Positions 50,802 through 60,812 of a stretch of DNA of 64,000 nucleotides are shown piece after piece. Position numbers and translations under genes: made by a program. The stretch covers positions 248,001 to 312,000 of the forward strand of contig JAIUOE010000003.1 in the NCBI GenBank assembly GCA_020161395.1, written 5' to 3'. The first letter of the stretch is position 1. Each line of letters begins with the position of its first letter. The DNA comes from Bacteroidota bacterium (GTDB taxonomy: Bacteria > Bacteroidota > Ignavibacteria > Ignavibacteriales > Ignavibacteriaceae). The notes beneath the pieces are model-generated. The model searched no databases, was not told the DNA's origin, and worked only from the letters and a program-made list of their open reading frames with translations.

Positions 50802-52916
50802 TTATTTGTAATCAAATGAGATAAACACTCCGACAAAATATGTTCTGAGTGCGGGTGCGATAACTTCCTGCCTCCGGGCTCCATCGGTCGAAAATCTGTA
50901 TCCGTAAATATTCTCATAACCAGGCAGGTTTGTGATTGAAACATACACAATTGCAAAATTACCAAAAATGGTGGTTAACCAGCTCCCGTTAAAGCTAAGG
51001 CTGTGCTGTACGGGAGTTCTGTCACCATTAAAAACCGGATTATTCGGATTATAATAGGGTCTGCCTGAAGAAAAGGTGTAAGTGAACCCGATAAAACTGT
51101 TAAGCGCTCTGAATGCCTGTTTGTAAACCAGTGTCAGAGTGTGTTCCGAAGCGAATGTTGGAGTCGCAATTGTCGGAAAATCACGGTAGTCTCTTTCAGT
51201 ATCAAGCCATGAATAAGATATCCAATAGTCAATATTTTCGAAAGTGGCGCCTCTGTCACGCCAAAAGACATCAATACCCTTTGCATAACCCGAACCGTTG
51301 TTTTTATATTCCGGGACTCCAAAAACAGGACCGGTAATATTTCTTTTCATAAGTGATTTATAGTCCTTGTAATAGCCTTCAATCCTGAATGTTGTTTTTG
51401 CACCAATATTCTGGTAGTTCAGGATATAATGATCAGCTCTTTCATAGTCAAGGTTTTTCCCCTGATAAAGAAATTGTCTGTCAGGTGTTTGATAAAACTG
51501 CCCGTAGGCAAAATTTATCTGATCATCTTCCCTGACTCTTAAAGCAAATGAAACTCTTGGAGCTATATTCGCTTTTTTAAGATAGTCTGAATATTCATAC
51601 CGGGTTCCAATTCTAAAAGCTGCAAAATCAGAGAGGAAAAAATCAGTTTCAGCGAAACCTGCATAATATTTATCCTCGAGATTTGCTTTTAAAGAAGAAA
51701 ATGAATCGTCTGCTTTTAAAAACCAGGTTTCGGCTCCCACAGTAAGAAATGCATTTTCAGCTATATTTTTGGTACCCTTAACCTTAAACTGATGCAGTTG
51801 GTCGTCCCGGTTTGCCGGGAAAGTATTTAACTGAAGGTCATCATTATTGTTGCTGTATGAATAGCCGGCAAAAAAGGCAACATCATTTAATACAATATCA
51901 GAATAACTCGTGTTTAGATAAAAATTTGTATTGTTGAGCTGAAAGCGGGGTTTGAATGTTGGATCATCCAGACTCTGCTGGTAAAGGGACAATTGACTGT
52001 TTGAGAAAGTACCATAAAACTTGTACATACCCGACTTGCCTGTCTTTTGGCGAAACAGAAAAGTCCCGGCTTTGCCGACAGGTGCTTCATCCCACTCAAC
52101 TCTTTGTGGAATTATATTGTTATAGGGTGCCAGATTAAAATAGTCAGCGGAGACACTAACTGCAGTGTTTTCCCATCGTTGGGTGTGTACCGCATTAAAT
52201 CCTGCTGCCAGAAGACCAAATGAGCTCCTCGTATCGGGCGGAAGGTCAATGCTCTTCAGGATTAATGTGGATGAAAGTGCCTGACCATACTGGGCTGAGT
52301 ATCCTCCTGTGCTGAAGATCGTACCCTTAAACAATATTGCTGAAAACCTGCCTCTCTGTGGCACATCAGGAACATTGGAGAAGTAGGGATTTTGCACAAT
52401 CATTTCGTCAATAATTGTTTTTGTCTCTGCTGATGAGCCTCCTCTGACAAAAAGACCTTCGGTTTCCCCAACCTGGGAGGTGCCGGGAAGTGTATTTAAT
52501 GCACTTGAAAGATCACCTGTGGCTCCCGCCGTAGTCAGAATATCGAGTGGTTTCAGAACCACAGATTTCCGTTCATCTGAAGCTTCAAATGAACCTGCTG
52601 AAATTGTCACCTGCTTCAATATCTTTGAATCGGGATCGAGCTTCAAGTCGAATGTGAGCGGTTTTCCATCAAGTACAATCTTTGTCTCTTTGGTCTTGTA
52701 ACCTATATAGCTCGAAACTAGTATCTGTTCACCTGTTTCTGTGGTTGTAAACTCGAAATTCCCCTTCACATCACTGGAGGCACCATCGTAACTTCCCTTT
52801 ATAAAAAAATTGGCGCCCGCCAGCAGTTCTCCCTGTGTGGAACGAATCGTACCGGAAATTTTGGTTTGGGAGAAAATTGTGATTGGTAATATTAAAAGCA
52901 GTAATAAAAACTTCAT
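50802..52916 (-). CDS. TonB-dependent receptor with CarboxypepD_reg-like domain
   Basis: The 704-residue outer-membrane receptor has a signal peptide (ending TIFSQ), an N-terminal carboxypeptidase-regulatory-like domain (about 18-105), a plug domain (about 120-230, with TEGLFVRGGSSAETKTIID) and a barrel of many strands ending FISFDYK. It is shorter than the receptor at 30.4-33.2 kb and has no T9SS partner; its partner is the TPR-like gene downstream. It should import a ligand with TonB energy. No iron box or other known operator was recognised in the 146 bases upstream. Ligand unknown. Confidence 0.9.
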   Translation of the reverse strand: MKFLLLLLILPITIFSQTKISGTIRSTQGELLAGANFFIKGSYDGASSDVKGNFEFTTTETGEQILVSSYIGYKTKETKIVLDGKPLTFDLKLDPDSKILKQVTISAGSFEASDERKSVVLKPLDILTTAGATGDLSSALNTLPGTSQVGETEGLFVRGGSSAETKTIIDEMIVQNPYFSNVPDVPQRGRFSAILFKGTIFSTGGYSAQYGQALSSTLILKSIDLPPDTRSSFGLLAAGFNAVHTQRWENTAVSVSADYFNLAPYNNIIPQRVEWDEAPVGKAGTFLFRQKTGKSGMYKFYGTFSNSQLSLYQQSLDDPTFKPRFQLNNTNFYLNTSYSDIVLNDVAFFAGYSYSNNNDDLQLNTFPANRDDQLHQFKVKGTKNIAENAFLTVGAETWFLKADDSFSSLKANLEDKYYAGFAETDFFLSDFAAFRIGTRYEYSDYLKKANIAPRVSFALRVREDDQINFAYGQFYQTPDRQFLYQGKNLDYERADHYILNYQNIGAKTTFRIEGYYKDYKSLMKRNITGPVFGVPEYKNNGSGYAKGIDVFWRDRGATFENIDYWISYSWLDTERDYRDFPTIATPTFASEHTLTLVYKQAFRALNSFIGFTYTFSSGRPYYNPNNPVFNGDRTPVQHSLSFNGSWLTTIFGNFAIVYVSITNLPGYENIYGYRFSTDGARRQEVIAPALRTYFVGVFISFDYK

Positions 52917-53062
52917 AGCACTCTTGTGATTGTTTAAAATAAAACCATTGAAATTTAGTTAAAAGTTTCAAAAAGGTTATTATTTATATGATAAGCGGAA
53001 AAAGTTGCGGGTGAGGAAAGAAAAGAGAAGAAAACCGTCAGATTTCTTCTCTTTAACTCAAA

Positions 53063-53794
53063 TTAAAAGTTCTTTATAAAATTAAGGGATATATTTGCGG
53101 GTGCAGCCTGGGAGATGTTGTAGTCAAAATAAAAATTCCAGGTCGTTTCGATGCTCTTGTTATAGGAAGATACAAGACGAACCGCATTAATTGCGCTGGC
53201 AATCCTGTTAAGGATCATACCGCCGACTACAAACCTGATATTGTTGTTCCAGCCTTCGGATGACGACCAGAGTTCGCGATAGCTTTTTCGTTCGGTATTG
53301 GTAGCCCAGTTCCACGAATGAGTGGCAGTATTGTACATTTTGTTGAATCTTCCCTGTTTTGCCATGTCGTCGTTAAAATCATTTATGTTCAGATAGTTAC
53401 CGATGTCAGCGTAGTAATCACCGTTTTTTGCAGACATGTTTTTCACTCCGCCATACGATTCAGCATAAGAGAAATAGTTGTCCTTTTGCCTGTCGGAATA
53501 GTATCTCATTCCCCCGTATGCAAGCCACAATCCCGCTTCTGCTATCGTAAAATATTTTCCGCTTGCATACCCTTCTGCGTATAACTCACCCATTCCGGGA
53601 AGTATAACCGAATATAGAATTGCAAGACCAACATTTTTTTTGCCGGGAGCCTGGAATGAAGGTTTCATCGGGATACTGCCGTTATCGGGCATTTCCTTCA
53701 ACTTCATGGAAGATTTTAACTCCGCCAGTGACCCCGTTTCCTGGGCAGACAGAATAAATGATGATAACAAAAAAATGACAACTAATCGTTTCAT
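53063..53794 (-). CDS. DUF5683-type exported protein
   Basis: The 243-residue product has a signal peptide (about 1-17) and a central segment, KKNVGLAILYSVILPGMGEL followed by YAEGYASGKYF, typical of the DUF5683 domain found in Bacteroidota and relatives, with two hydrophobic stretches. The C-terminal half has alternating strands and ends in NFIKNF, which might form part of a small barrel. Function is unknown. It starts 10 bases after the end of mtaB on the same strand, so it is probably co-transcribed with it, though no functional link is evident. Confidence 0.7.
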   Translation of the reverse strand: MKRLVVIFLLSSFILSAQETGSLAELKSSMKLKEMPDNGSIPMKPSFQAPGKKNVGLAILYSVILPGMGELYAEGYASGKYFTIAEAGLWLAYGGMRYYSDRQKDNYFSYAESYGGVKNMSAKNGDYYADIGNYLNINDFNDDMAKQGRFNKMYNTATHSWNWATNTERKSYRELWSSSEGWNNNIRFVVGGMILNRIASAINAVRLVSSYNKSIETTWNFYFDYNISQAAPANISLNFIKNF

Positions 53795-53803
53795 TGACAG
53801 ACC

Positions 53804-55120
53804 TTAAACGGTAATCGATTCGGTTTCAAGTATCTCACCATGGCAATGCTCTGCATCGCTTGAGAGAATTCTGAATTTGGAAAATTTGTTTGTAAATTCA
53901 GTCATAAAAGGGTGACTTATTCTCACATACTCTGAAGAAAAGCCTTTCATTTCACCCGAATTATTTGTGTTTTCAAATAAAACATCCACTTCTTTGCCGA
54001 GCACGGAAGTGTAAAAATCAGCCTTTTTCTTCTGGCTCAAAATCCTTAAAACATTTGTACGGCGCCTTCTTTCAGCAACATCAACCATACCCGGCATGTT
54101 GATTGCTTTTGTTCTGGGGCGCTCGGAATAGGTAAACACATGGAAATATGACACAGGAAGATTCAGCAGAAAATTATGAGTCTCGGTAAATTCCTTCTCA
54201 CCTTCTCCGGGGAAGCCCGTTATTACATCCACACCAATTCCCAATCCGGGGATAATCCTGTTTGCTTTGTAAATCAGCTTGTCATAATCGGCAGTGTTAT
54301 ATCTCCTCTGCATTAAACGCAAAATGGAGGGACTTCCGCTCTGAAGCGGTATGTGAAAATGTTTAGCCATTTTCTCCGAACCAGCTGTCAGTTCCAAAAT
54401 CCTGTCCGTCAACAAATTTGGCTCGATTGAGGAAATTCTGATTCTGTAATCACCCGGAACTTCAAGAAGTTTTCTTAAAAGTTTGTAGAACGACATATCA
54501 ACATTCTTGCCGTAATCCCCGACATTCACTCCCGTCAATATAATTTCTTTGTAGCCCGCATCAAGGAGTTCTGCAAATTTTTCAACCGCTTTACCGGGAT
54601 CCATGCTTCTGCTGCTTCCCCTCGCCAAAGGAATTGTGCAGAAGGTACATTTGTAGTCGCAACCATCCTGAATCTTAAAATAGGCTCTGGTGCGGTTGTC
54701 GGATTCACCTGAAGAGGCAAAACCAAATTCACTCGAAAGGTCTTCTGTTGGCGAAACAAAAATGCAGGCGAGATCTTTTTTCTCAAAATTCTCTATGAAT
54801 GAAAAAACATCGAATTTTTCCTTGCTCCCGAGAACCATGTCAACTCCGTCAATCGCCGCAATCTCTTCCGGACGCAACTGAGCATAACACCCCGTGACGA
54901 GCACATAGGCATCAGGATTCGACCTGAGTGCTTTTCTGACTATCTGACGGCAGTCTTTTTCGGCATTCTCGGTAACTGTGCATGTGTTTATTACATATAT
55001 ATCAGCTTCGTGGTTGAAATCAACCACTTCAAATCCGTTTTTCAGGAATTGCTTACCGATCGAGGAGGTTTCGGAAAAATTAAGTTTACAACCTAATGTG
55101 TGTAAAGCGACTTTCTTCAT
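53804..55120 (-). CDS. mtaB: tRNA t6A37 methylthiotransferase MtaB
   Basis: The 438-residue enzyme has the methylthiotransferase order: an N-terminal UPF0004 domain with cysteines in HTLGCKLNF, INTCTVT and VTGCYAQ, a radical SAM domain with CDYKCTFCTIP (CX3CX2C), and a C-terminal TRAM-like domain. It adds a methylthio group to t6A at position 37 of tRNAs that read ANN codons, using S-adenosylmethionine and two 4Fe-4S clusters. The first residues KKVALHTLGCKLNFSE fit MtaB rather than MiaB or RimO. It leads a short operon with the DUF5683 gene. Confidence 0.92.
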   Translation of the reverse strand: MKKVALHTLGCKLNFSETSSIGKQFLKNGFEVVDFNHEADIYVINTCTVTENAEKDCRQIVRKALRSNPDAYVLVTGCYAQLRPEEIAAIDGVDMVLGSKEKFDVFSFIENFEKKDLACIFVSPTEDLSSEFGFASSGESDNRTRAYFKIQDGCDYKCTFCTIPLARGSSRSMDPGKAVEKFAELLDAGYKEIILTGVNVGDYGKNVDMSFYKLLRKLLEVPGDYRIRISSIEPNLLTDRILELTAGSEKMAKHFHIPLQSGSPSILRLMQRRYNTADYDKLIYKANRIIPGLGIGVDVITGFPGEGEKEFTETHNFLLNLPVSYFHVFTYSERPRTKAINMPGMVDVAERRRRTNVLRILSQKKKADFYTSVLGKEVDVLFENTNNSGEMKGFSSEYVRISHPFMTEFTNKFSKFRILSSDAEHCHGEILETESITV

Positions 55121-55203
55121 TAACTATCTTAAATCTGAATCATAAATTTAACTCACAGCGGTATTCCAAAAAAGGCAGTTCTTTATATGAAATCGTACCG
55201 CGA

Positions 55204-55238
55204 TAATAAAAAAGAGGCTGCACGATAAATGCAGCCTC
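55204..55238 (-). terminator. Terminator of rpsA
   Basis: On the minus strand GAGGCTGCA pairs perfectly with TGCAGCCTC around a seven-base loop, followed by a T run. It lies about 25 bases past the rpsA stop codon. Confidence 0.88.
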
Positions 55239-55263
55239 TAATTACATGATCAATTAATGATCA

Positions 55264-57078
55264 TTAATTTCCTTCTTTTTTAGGTTTTCCGGCAGCCGGT
55301 GAAACTTCAAATGTAGGGAAATCGAGATTTTCAACTTTGGAGGTTTCAGCGTTCTGGAAATCAGAAACATTAACTTTCTCAAGTTTATGAGTAGCCATGT
55401 ATTCTTTTATTTCCTCTTCGTCCTTGTCTTTAAGATAAGCAACGGAGCTAAGAACGATTTTCTTGTTCTCTTTGTCGAAATCAATTACTTTAAGGCTTAC
55501 TTCCTGATCGATGAGGAAATGGTTTCCAACATTCTTAACCTTGCCGGGTGAAAGCTGTGAAGTAGGAACAAATGCGTCGACGCCTTCTTCCAGTTCAACA
55601 ATTACACCTTTTTCGATCAATCTTGAAATTTTTCCTTTTGTTTCAGTTCCTGTACCGTAAAGGGTTTCAAATCTGTCCCAGGGGTTATCCTGAATCTGTT
55701 TGTGACCCAATGAGATTTTTCTCTGTTCGGTATCGACAGTAAGAACTACAACATCAATTCTTTCACCTTTTTTGACAACTTCCCCGGGATGGCGAATTTT
55801 CTTTGTCCATGAAAGGTCACTGATGTGGATGAGTCCGTCGATACCAGGTTCCAGTTCAACAAATACACCAAATGTGGTAAGATTTCTTACGATACCTGTG
55901 TGTTTGCTGCCGACAGGATATTTAGCCATCAATTCATGCCATGGATCCGGTTCAAGCTGTTTCATACCGAGAGAAATTTTCTTCTCTTCAGCATCAAGGC
56001 TAAGGATTACTGCCTCGATTACCTGTCCCATTGAAACCATCTGTGATGGATGTTTGATATGCTGAGTCCAGCTCATTTCACTGTTGTGGATAAGACCTTC
56101 GATGCCTTTTTCGATTTCGATAAATGCACCATACTCGGTAAGAGAAACAACTCTGCCTGAAACTTTTTTGCCAATTTCATATTTCTCGGCAATGTTTTCC
56201 CATGGGTGCGGGAGAAGTTTTTTCAGACTGAGAGAAATTCTTCTCTTCTCTTCGTCGAAGTCGGTAACAACAACTTTGATCTTCTCATCAAGTTTAACCA
56301 CTTCGTTGGGGTGATTAATTCTGCCCCAGCTAAGGTCGGTGATATGGATAAGACCATCTACACCACCAAGATCCACAAACACACCAAAATCTGTGATTGC
56401 TTTAACAGTACCTTCGAGGATTTGACCCTTGTCGAGGCTGTGTAAAATTGCGTGTCTCTGATCAGCGAGTTCTTCTTCAACGAGTACTTTGTGTGATACA
56501 ACAACATTCTCGGTAGGGATATTAACTTTAACAACTTTAAAGTCCATCTCTCTGCCGACAAATGCGTCAAAGTCTCTGATAGGACGCACATCGATCTGTG
56601 AACCGGGAAGGAACGCATCCATACCCATAAGATCCACAACCATGCCGCCTTTAATTCTGCGGGTGATTCTTCCCTGAATAACATCACCACTGTCGTGTGC
56701 TGCAAGAACTCTTTCCCAAACTCTCAAGAAATCTGCTCTCTTCTTGCTGAGTACCAGGTTACCTTCCTGATCTTCAACGGATTCGAGAACCACTTCGACT
56801 TCGGTTCCAAGCTTAATGTCGGTCATACCTTCAAATTCTGAAATGGGTATCTGACCTTCTGATTTGAAACCAACATCTACTATGACATAGTCGGGCTGAA
56901 TACGAACAATTTTACCCTTGACCATCTCTTTCTCTTTGACATTTCTAAACGATTCGCCAAAGAGGGATGCGAGTTCTGAAAATTCTTCCTGTGAATATTC
57001 GTCATCAAAGAAATATTTCTTTGATTTGTTAAACAAGACCTCAAGATCCAATGTTGGGGTCTTCTTTTCTTCGGACAT
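55264..57078 (-). CDS. rpsA: 30S ribosomal protein S1
   Basis: The 604-residue protein carries six S1 RNA-binding repeats, recognisable by motifs such as [40 protein letters not shown] and [20 protein letters not shown]. The first two repeats are more diverged, as usual for the ribosome-binding part. It helps mRNA bind the 30S subunit. The tail after the last repeat is charged and ends in [15 protein letters not shown] stands just before the ATG. It follows ispH and cmk on the same strand, the gene order seen in many bacteria. Confidence 0.96.
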   Translation of the reverse strand: MSEEKKTPTLDLEVLFNKSKKYFFDDEYSQEEFSELASLFGESFRNVKEKEMVKGKIVRIQPDYVIVDVGFKSEGQIPISEFEGMTDIKLGTEVEVVLESVEDQEGNLVLSKKRADFLRVWERVLAAHDSGDVIQGRITRRIKGGMVVDLMGMDAFLPGSQIDVRPIRDFDAFVGREMDFKVVKVNIPTENVVVSHKVLVEEELADQRHAILHSLDKGQILEGTVKAITDFGVFVDLGGVDGLIHITDLSWGRINHPNEVVKLDEKIKVVVTDFDEEKRRISLSLKKLLPHPWENIAEKYEIGKKVSGRVVSLTEYGAFIEIEKGIEGLIHNSEMSWTQHIKHPSQMVSMGQVIEAVILSLDAEEKKISLGMKQLEPDPWHELMAKYPVGSKHTGIVRNLTTFGVFVELEPGIDGLIHISDLSWTKKIRHPGEVVKKGERIDVVVLTVDTEQRKISLGHKQIQDNPWDRFETLYGTGTETKGKISRLIEKGVIVELEEGVDAFVPTSQLSPGKVKNVGNHFLIDQEVSLKVIDFDKENKKIVLSSVAYLKDKDEEEIKEYMATHKLEKVNVSDFQNAETSKVENLDFPTFEVSPAAGKPKKEGN

Positions 57079-57186
57079 TAATCCTCCAATGTACGGTTAT
57101 TGCTGTCTGCTCAAAACTGCCAAAGGGCGCGCAGCATTATTGATTGGTTAGTGTAACATATATCTGACTAACTGCAGTTTATTGTG

Positions 57187-58089
57187 CTATAAAACTTCTT
57201 CTTCTATTCCAAATTTTTCTTCAATCAGCCGTTTGAAATCCCTCATCACCCAGTGGGGTGTGGAAGTGGCGCCTGTAATTCCCACGGAATTTGCACCTTC
57301 AAACCAGCTCCAGTCAATCTCTTCTTTTGTTTCGGCAAAGTATGTCCTCTCATTCACATCGTGACAGATGTGATAGAGCACCTTTCCGTTGCTCGATTTT
57401 CTTCCCGCTGTAAAAATTATAATATCATTCTCTGCGGCAAACAACTGAAGTTTCTTTTCTCTCCCCGAAACCTGCCCGCAAATTGTGTCTTTGGCGTGGT
57501 ATTCTACCGCTGTCTCCTCTATCGAACCGATAACCAGAGTATCCAGTTTCTGCCTAAGAGCGTCCGCCACTTCTTTGAATTCCTGCTTGTCCATGGTCGT
57601 CTGCGAAAAAAGAACCGTCGGTTTTGTAAAATCAACCGATTCGAGTGCTTCTTCCTTGTTCAAAACGACAATGGAAGTGTTCCCCGTTACTCCGTTAATC
57701 CCGACAACTTCGGCATGATTTTTTTTACCAAATATCACAACCTGAAAACCTTTGTCAACAAATTTTCTTACCCGCTCCTGCACCTTAATCACTATGGGAC
57801 ATGTGGCATCCACAAGTTCGAGCCCAAACTCAAGTGCAAGCTTGTATGTTGCAGGCGGTTCACCGTGTGCACGAATCAGTACCCGGCTTCCTTTTGGGAG
57901 TTTTGGAAAATCTTCCACGGTGATGGTTTCAAGTCCAAGATTATTCAATCTTTGCACTTCGACGGTATTGTGAATTACATCCCCTAGGCAAAAGACCTTT
58001 GGTTTATCTTTCAGCGAATCTTCGGCAATATCAATTGTTCTAACCACTCCCCAGCAAAATCCGGCATTTTTATCGATCGTAACTTTCAT
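57187..58089 (-). CDS. ispH: 4-hydroxy-3-methylbut-2-enyl diphosphate reductase
   Basis: The 300-residue enzyme performs the last step of the MEP isoprenoid pathway, making IPP and DMAPP. The three conserved cysteines that hold the iron-sulphur cluster are visible: C12 in NAGFCWGV, one in DATCPIV and one in DTICGQVSGR. RAHGEPP and GITGATSTPHWV are also conserved. It lies between cmk and rpsA, with 32 bases separating it from cmk. The 108-base gap to rpsA is long enough for a separate rpsA promoter, but none is clear. Confidence 0.95.
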   Translation of the reverse strand: MKVTIDKNAGFCWGVVRTIDIAEDSLKDKPKVFCLGDVIHNTVEVQRLNNLGLETITVEDFPKLPKGSRVLIRAHGEPPATYKLALEFGLELVDATCPIVIKVQERVRKFVDKGFQVVIFGKKNHAEVVGINGVTGNTSIVVLNKEEALESVDFTKPTVLFSQTTMDKQEFKEVADALRQKLDTLVIGSIEETAVEYHAKDTICGQVSGREKKLQLFAAENDIIIFTAGRKSSNGKVLYHICHDVNERTYFAETKEEIDWSWFEGANSVGITGATSTPHWVMRDFKRLIEEKFGIEEEVL

Positions 58090-58121
58090 CTGTTCACCTT
58101 TTTCTTAATCAAACCGAAATC

Positions 58122-58799
58122 TCAGCCCAACTGTTCCTTTTCACGCACAAGTTTTACAATATGATCGCACTGCTGTTCAAGTGTCATGGAAGTGGTGTCA
58201 ATCTCTATTGCGTCATCAGTTTTGCTCAACGGTGATACTTCTCTCCCGGAATCGTATTTATCCCGTCTGATGATGCTTGCCCGGACTTCGTCGAATGACA
58301 TTTTGGCTCCCTGAGCCTGAAGTTCGGAGAGGCGTCTTTTCGCCCTTTCATCAACGGTTGCTGTGAAAAAGAACTTGAAATCGGCATCAGGAAACACGAC
58401 TGACCCGATATCCCTTCCCTCCATTACAACTCCGCCCTCTTTCCCCATTTCCTGCTGCATTCTGACAAGTTCTGTCCTTATTTCAGAAATGCTGCTTATT
58501 TTCGATACATTTTGATTAATCTCTTCCGTTCTTATAGCTGCAGAAACATCCTCATCATTCAGGAAGACAATGTTGCCGTCTTCGCCCGGTTTCAGCGTTA
58601 TTTTATACTCCGGAAGCAGCGAAAGAAGAGCCTCTTTATTATCAAGATTACCCGTCCTTATAGCAAGAAGTGTAACCGCCCTGTACATCGCTCCGGTATC
58701 TATAAACAGATATCCAAGCCTCTTTGCAACAAGCTTTGCAGTACTGCTCTTACCCGATCCGGCGGGTCCGTCTATTGCCACTGTAAACATTTTTTTCAT
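58122..58799 (-). CDS. cmk: Cytidylate kinase
   Basis: The 225-residue kinase has the P-loop GPAGSGKSS at residues 11-19, the CMP-binding region with YLFIDTGAMYRAVT, and the conserved EGRDIGSVVFPDADFKFF and RDKYDSGREVSPL segments. It phosphorylates CMP and dCMP. It is the first gene of the cmk-ispH-rpsA cluster on the minus strand. TATATTTC, close to the -7 consensus, sits only about 13 bases upstream of the start, which may be too near to serve as its promoter. Confidence 0.95.
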   Translation of the reverse strand: MKKMFTVAIDGPAGSGKSSTAKLVAKRLGYLFIDTGAMYRAVTLLAIRTGNLDNKEALLSLLPEYKITLKPGEDGNIVFLNDEDVSAAIRTEEINQNVSKISSISEIRTELVRMQQEMGKEGGVVMEGRDIGSVVFPDADFKFFFTATVDERAKRRLSELQAQGAKMSFDEVRASIIRRDKYDSGREVSPLSKTDDAIEIDTTSMTLEQQCDHIVKLVREKEQLG

Positions 58800-58949
58800 A
58801 GCTTGGAAATATACGGAATTTTTAGCTTTTATGCAATTTTGAGACTGCTTGAGAGTCAGTTATGACTGATAAATATTTTGATGTCTTTGAGCAGGAGGAG
58901 GCATCAGTTTATTTAACAAAAAAAGCTGTTTTTCTCAGGACTGCTTGAA

Positions 58950-59026
58950 TTCAATCTTCAGAAATTCAAACTTCAAACTTCTGACTTCAAACTTCAGAAA
59001 TTCAGCCTTCAATCTTCAGTAATTCA
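58950..59026. repeat. Heptamer array overlapping a gene end
   Basis: About eleven 7-bp units of the TTCAAAC/CTTCAGA type run without break and include the stop codon of the glycosyltransferase gene on the minus strand. It is the reverse-complement orientation of the array at 28518-28637. The remaining gap from 58800 to 58949 shows nothing recognisable. Confidence 0.8.
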
Positions 59027-60023
59027 TCATTTTGGAATAAATTATCCCGGCATCGATTCCCCCTTCACCGGAGAAATCGCACTTTTTAGGATCGCCGGGA
59101 CAGCGGGTGGCACAGTAGTTTTCTGAAGGGAGAACAAATTCGGCTTTGTTTCCGACGGGTCCCCAAAGAGATGGTTTACAGGCAGGAAGAGGACAAAAAA
59201 GGGAAAGGGTATCAACCCCCAATGCCGCAGCTATGTGCATGGTGCCTGTTGAGGAGGAAATTAAAAGATCGAATATGGAAAAATTGACTATCGATTCTCT
59301 TAACAATTTACCCTCATTTATCAGCAGAATGCCTTCGGGAAGTGTTAATTCGGGAGGTAGCCGGTTATCCGTTACGACCACTTTAATTTGTGGATTTGAT
59401 GCAAGAAGATTTATCAGCCTGAGATATTCACCCGCCGGCATGTTTGGAGCAGAACCGCCACTGGTTATATGCACTCCGGTTATCTTCTCACCGTTTGGTG
59501 CTGTTTCCTTTTTGAATTTCTCTGCAGTGAACCGTTCTTCTTCGCTTAAATAAATTTTTGTTGAGAATTCCGTGACTTCCCCGCCGGCTGACCTGACAAA
59601 ATCGAGACAATAATCGGCTTCACTTCTCTCTTCGGCATATTTTTTACGATCCAAAGAGATGGTATTGGTCAGAAGATGGTAAAGTTTTCTGCTTGTTCCA
59701 TATCTTCTTTTTATCCCTGCCAGAAAAAATGAATAAGCCAGAGTTTCATTCGGAAGAAGCATAAAACCATCGGTGAAACCGTGAGGTTTAAGAAATTTCG
59801 CAAGACTCCGGATTTTTGAAATCCCCCTTGAAAAATCGTCCCAAACGAGGATATGATCGACAAAAGGATTGTGAAGGAAAATATCCTTTGTGTAGCTTCT
59901 GACAAGTACCGACACTTCACAGCCGGGGAAACTTTTTTTCAGTTCGCGCGGAAGTGGAGTTGCCAGAACGGTATCACCGATCCTGTCGATTCTTGCGATA
60001 AGAAATTTTCGTTTGTCGCTCAT
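59016..60023 (-). CDS. Glycosyltransferase family 9 (heptosyltransferase-like)
   Basis: The 335-residue protein has the GT9 layout: an N-terminal Rossmann half opening KFLIARIDRIGDTVLATPL, and a C-terminal nucleotide-sugar half with GVHITSGGSAPNMPA and SSSTGTMHIAAALGVDTLSLF. Such enzymes add heptose or related sugars to lipopolysaccharide core. The end contains CATRCPGDPKKC, a cysteine group also seen in some LPS heptosyltransferases. The stop codon lies inside a heptamer array. It diverges from a methyltransferase gene across 62 bases. The exact sugar is unknown. Confidence 0.88.
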   Translation of the reverse strand: MSDKRKFLIARIDRIGDTVLATPLPRELKKSFPGCEVSVLVRSYTKDIFLHNPFVDHILVWDDFSRGISKIRSLAKFLKPHGFTDGFMLLPNETLAYSFFLAGIKRRYGTSRKLYHLLTNTISLDRKKYAEERSEADYCLDFVRSAGGEVTEFSTKIYLSEEERFTAEKFKKETAPNGEKITGVHITSGGSAPNMPAGEYLRLINLLASNPQIKVVVTDNRLPPELTLPEGILLINEGKLLRESIVNFSIFDLLISSSTGTMHIAAALGVDTLSLFCPLPACKPSLWGPVGNKAEFVLPSENYCATRCPGDPKKCDFSGEGGIDAGIIYSKMMNY

Positions 60024-60085
60024 TTTCCTGGAATTGCGTTATCTTTCGTTTTGAATTCTGAAATTTATGAAAAAATCAGCTAATA

Positions 60086-60811
60086 ATGAGAAAAGCCGAC
60101 TTTAATTACGTCGATCACTATAAAACCGACGCCCGTGAATTCGACTATTTTGTAGAGAGAACGGGGGCAACTGCTCATGATGAAAGACGGGTTCATGAAT
60201 ATATTATGTCGGAAGTTGATGTGAAACAGGGGAAAATTCTCGATGTTGGTGCCGGAAATGCATGGATTGCGGAGCATTACATCAAAAAAGGGTTTGAAGT
60301 GGTTTCGATGGATATTTCCCTCGTCAACCTGAAAAAGGCGAAGGATAAGGTACCACATCCGCTCCATTCCTGTGTCAGCAGCGACGCTTTTTCTCTCCCG
60401 TACAAAGATTCCACATTCGATCTTGTTGTTGCTAGTGAGGTGATCGAGCATGTGCACGATCCCGAAGGTTTTGTAAAGGAACTTTCCCGGGTTGTAAAGA
60501 AGGGTGGACAATTAATCATAACCACTCCCTACAAAGAAAAACTTCAGTATTCACTCTGCATTCATTGTAATAAACCCACCCCTTTGCACGCACATATTCA
60601 TTCTTTTGATGAGAAGATCCTCGCTTCTTTATTCAAGGAAGTGGAGCATGACAAACTTGAATGGGAAACATTTGGCAATAAAATTCTCATTTTTGCAAGA
60701 ACTTATGTTATAATGAAATTTTTTCCATTCCCGCTCTGGAAATTCAAGGATAAAGTCGCCAATTTTCTCTATAATCTGCCCGCACACATCATCGTGAAAT
60801 GCACCCGCTGA
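60086..60811 (+). CDS. SAM-dependent methyltransferase
   Basis: The 241-residue protein has a class I methyltransferase fold with motif I ILDVGAGNAWIAEHY, an acidic residue after strand 2 in VVSMDISLVNL, and DLVVASEVIEHVHDPEGF. A hydrophobic tail (about 205-240) may bind membrane or lipid substrate. Its neighbours are glycosyltransferases and an acyltransferase-like gene, so a role in modifying a surface glycan or lipid is plausible. It converges with the GT4 gene, leaving one base between the stop codons. Confidence 0.82.
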   Translation: MRKADFNYVDHYKTDAREFDYFVERTGATAHDERRVHEYIMSEVDVKQGKILDVGAGNAWIAEHYIKKGFEVVSMDISLVNLKKAKDKVPHPLHSCVSSDAFSLPYKDSTFDLVVASEVIEHVHDPEGFVKELSRVVKKGGQLIITTPYKEKLQYSLCIHCNKPTPLHAHIHSFDEKILASLFKEVEHDKLEWETFGNKILIFARTYVIMKFFPFPLWKFKDKVANFLYNLPAHIIVKCTR

Positions 60812-60812
60812 T

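Noticed and set aside
57079-57186. Leader attenuator or riboswitch before rpsA
   Set aside because: I found only a Shine-Dalgarno sequence and weak short pairings, no structure that stands out.
57253-57987. 244-residue plus-strand open frame
   Set aside because: It is antisense to ispH, whose cysteines and motifs are all present.
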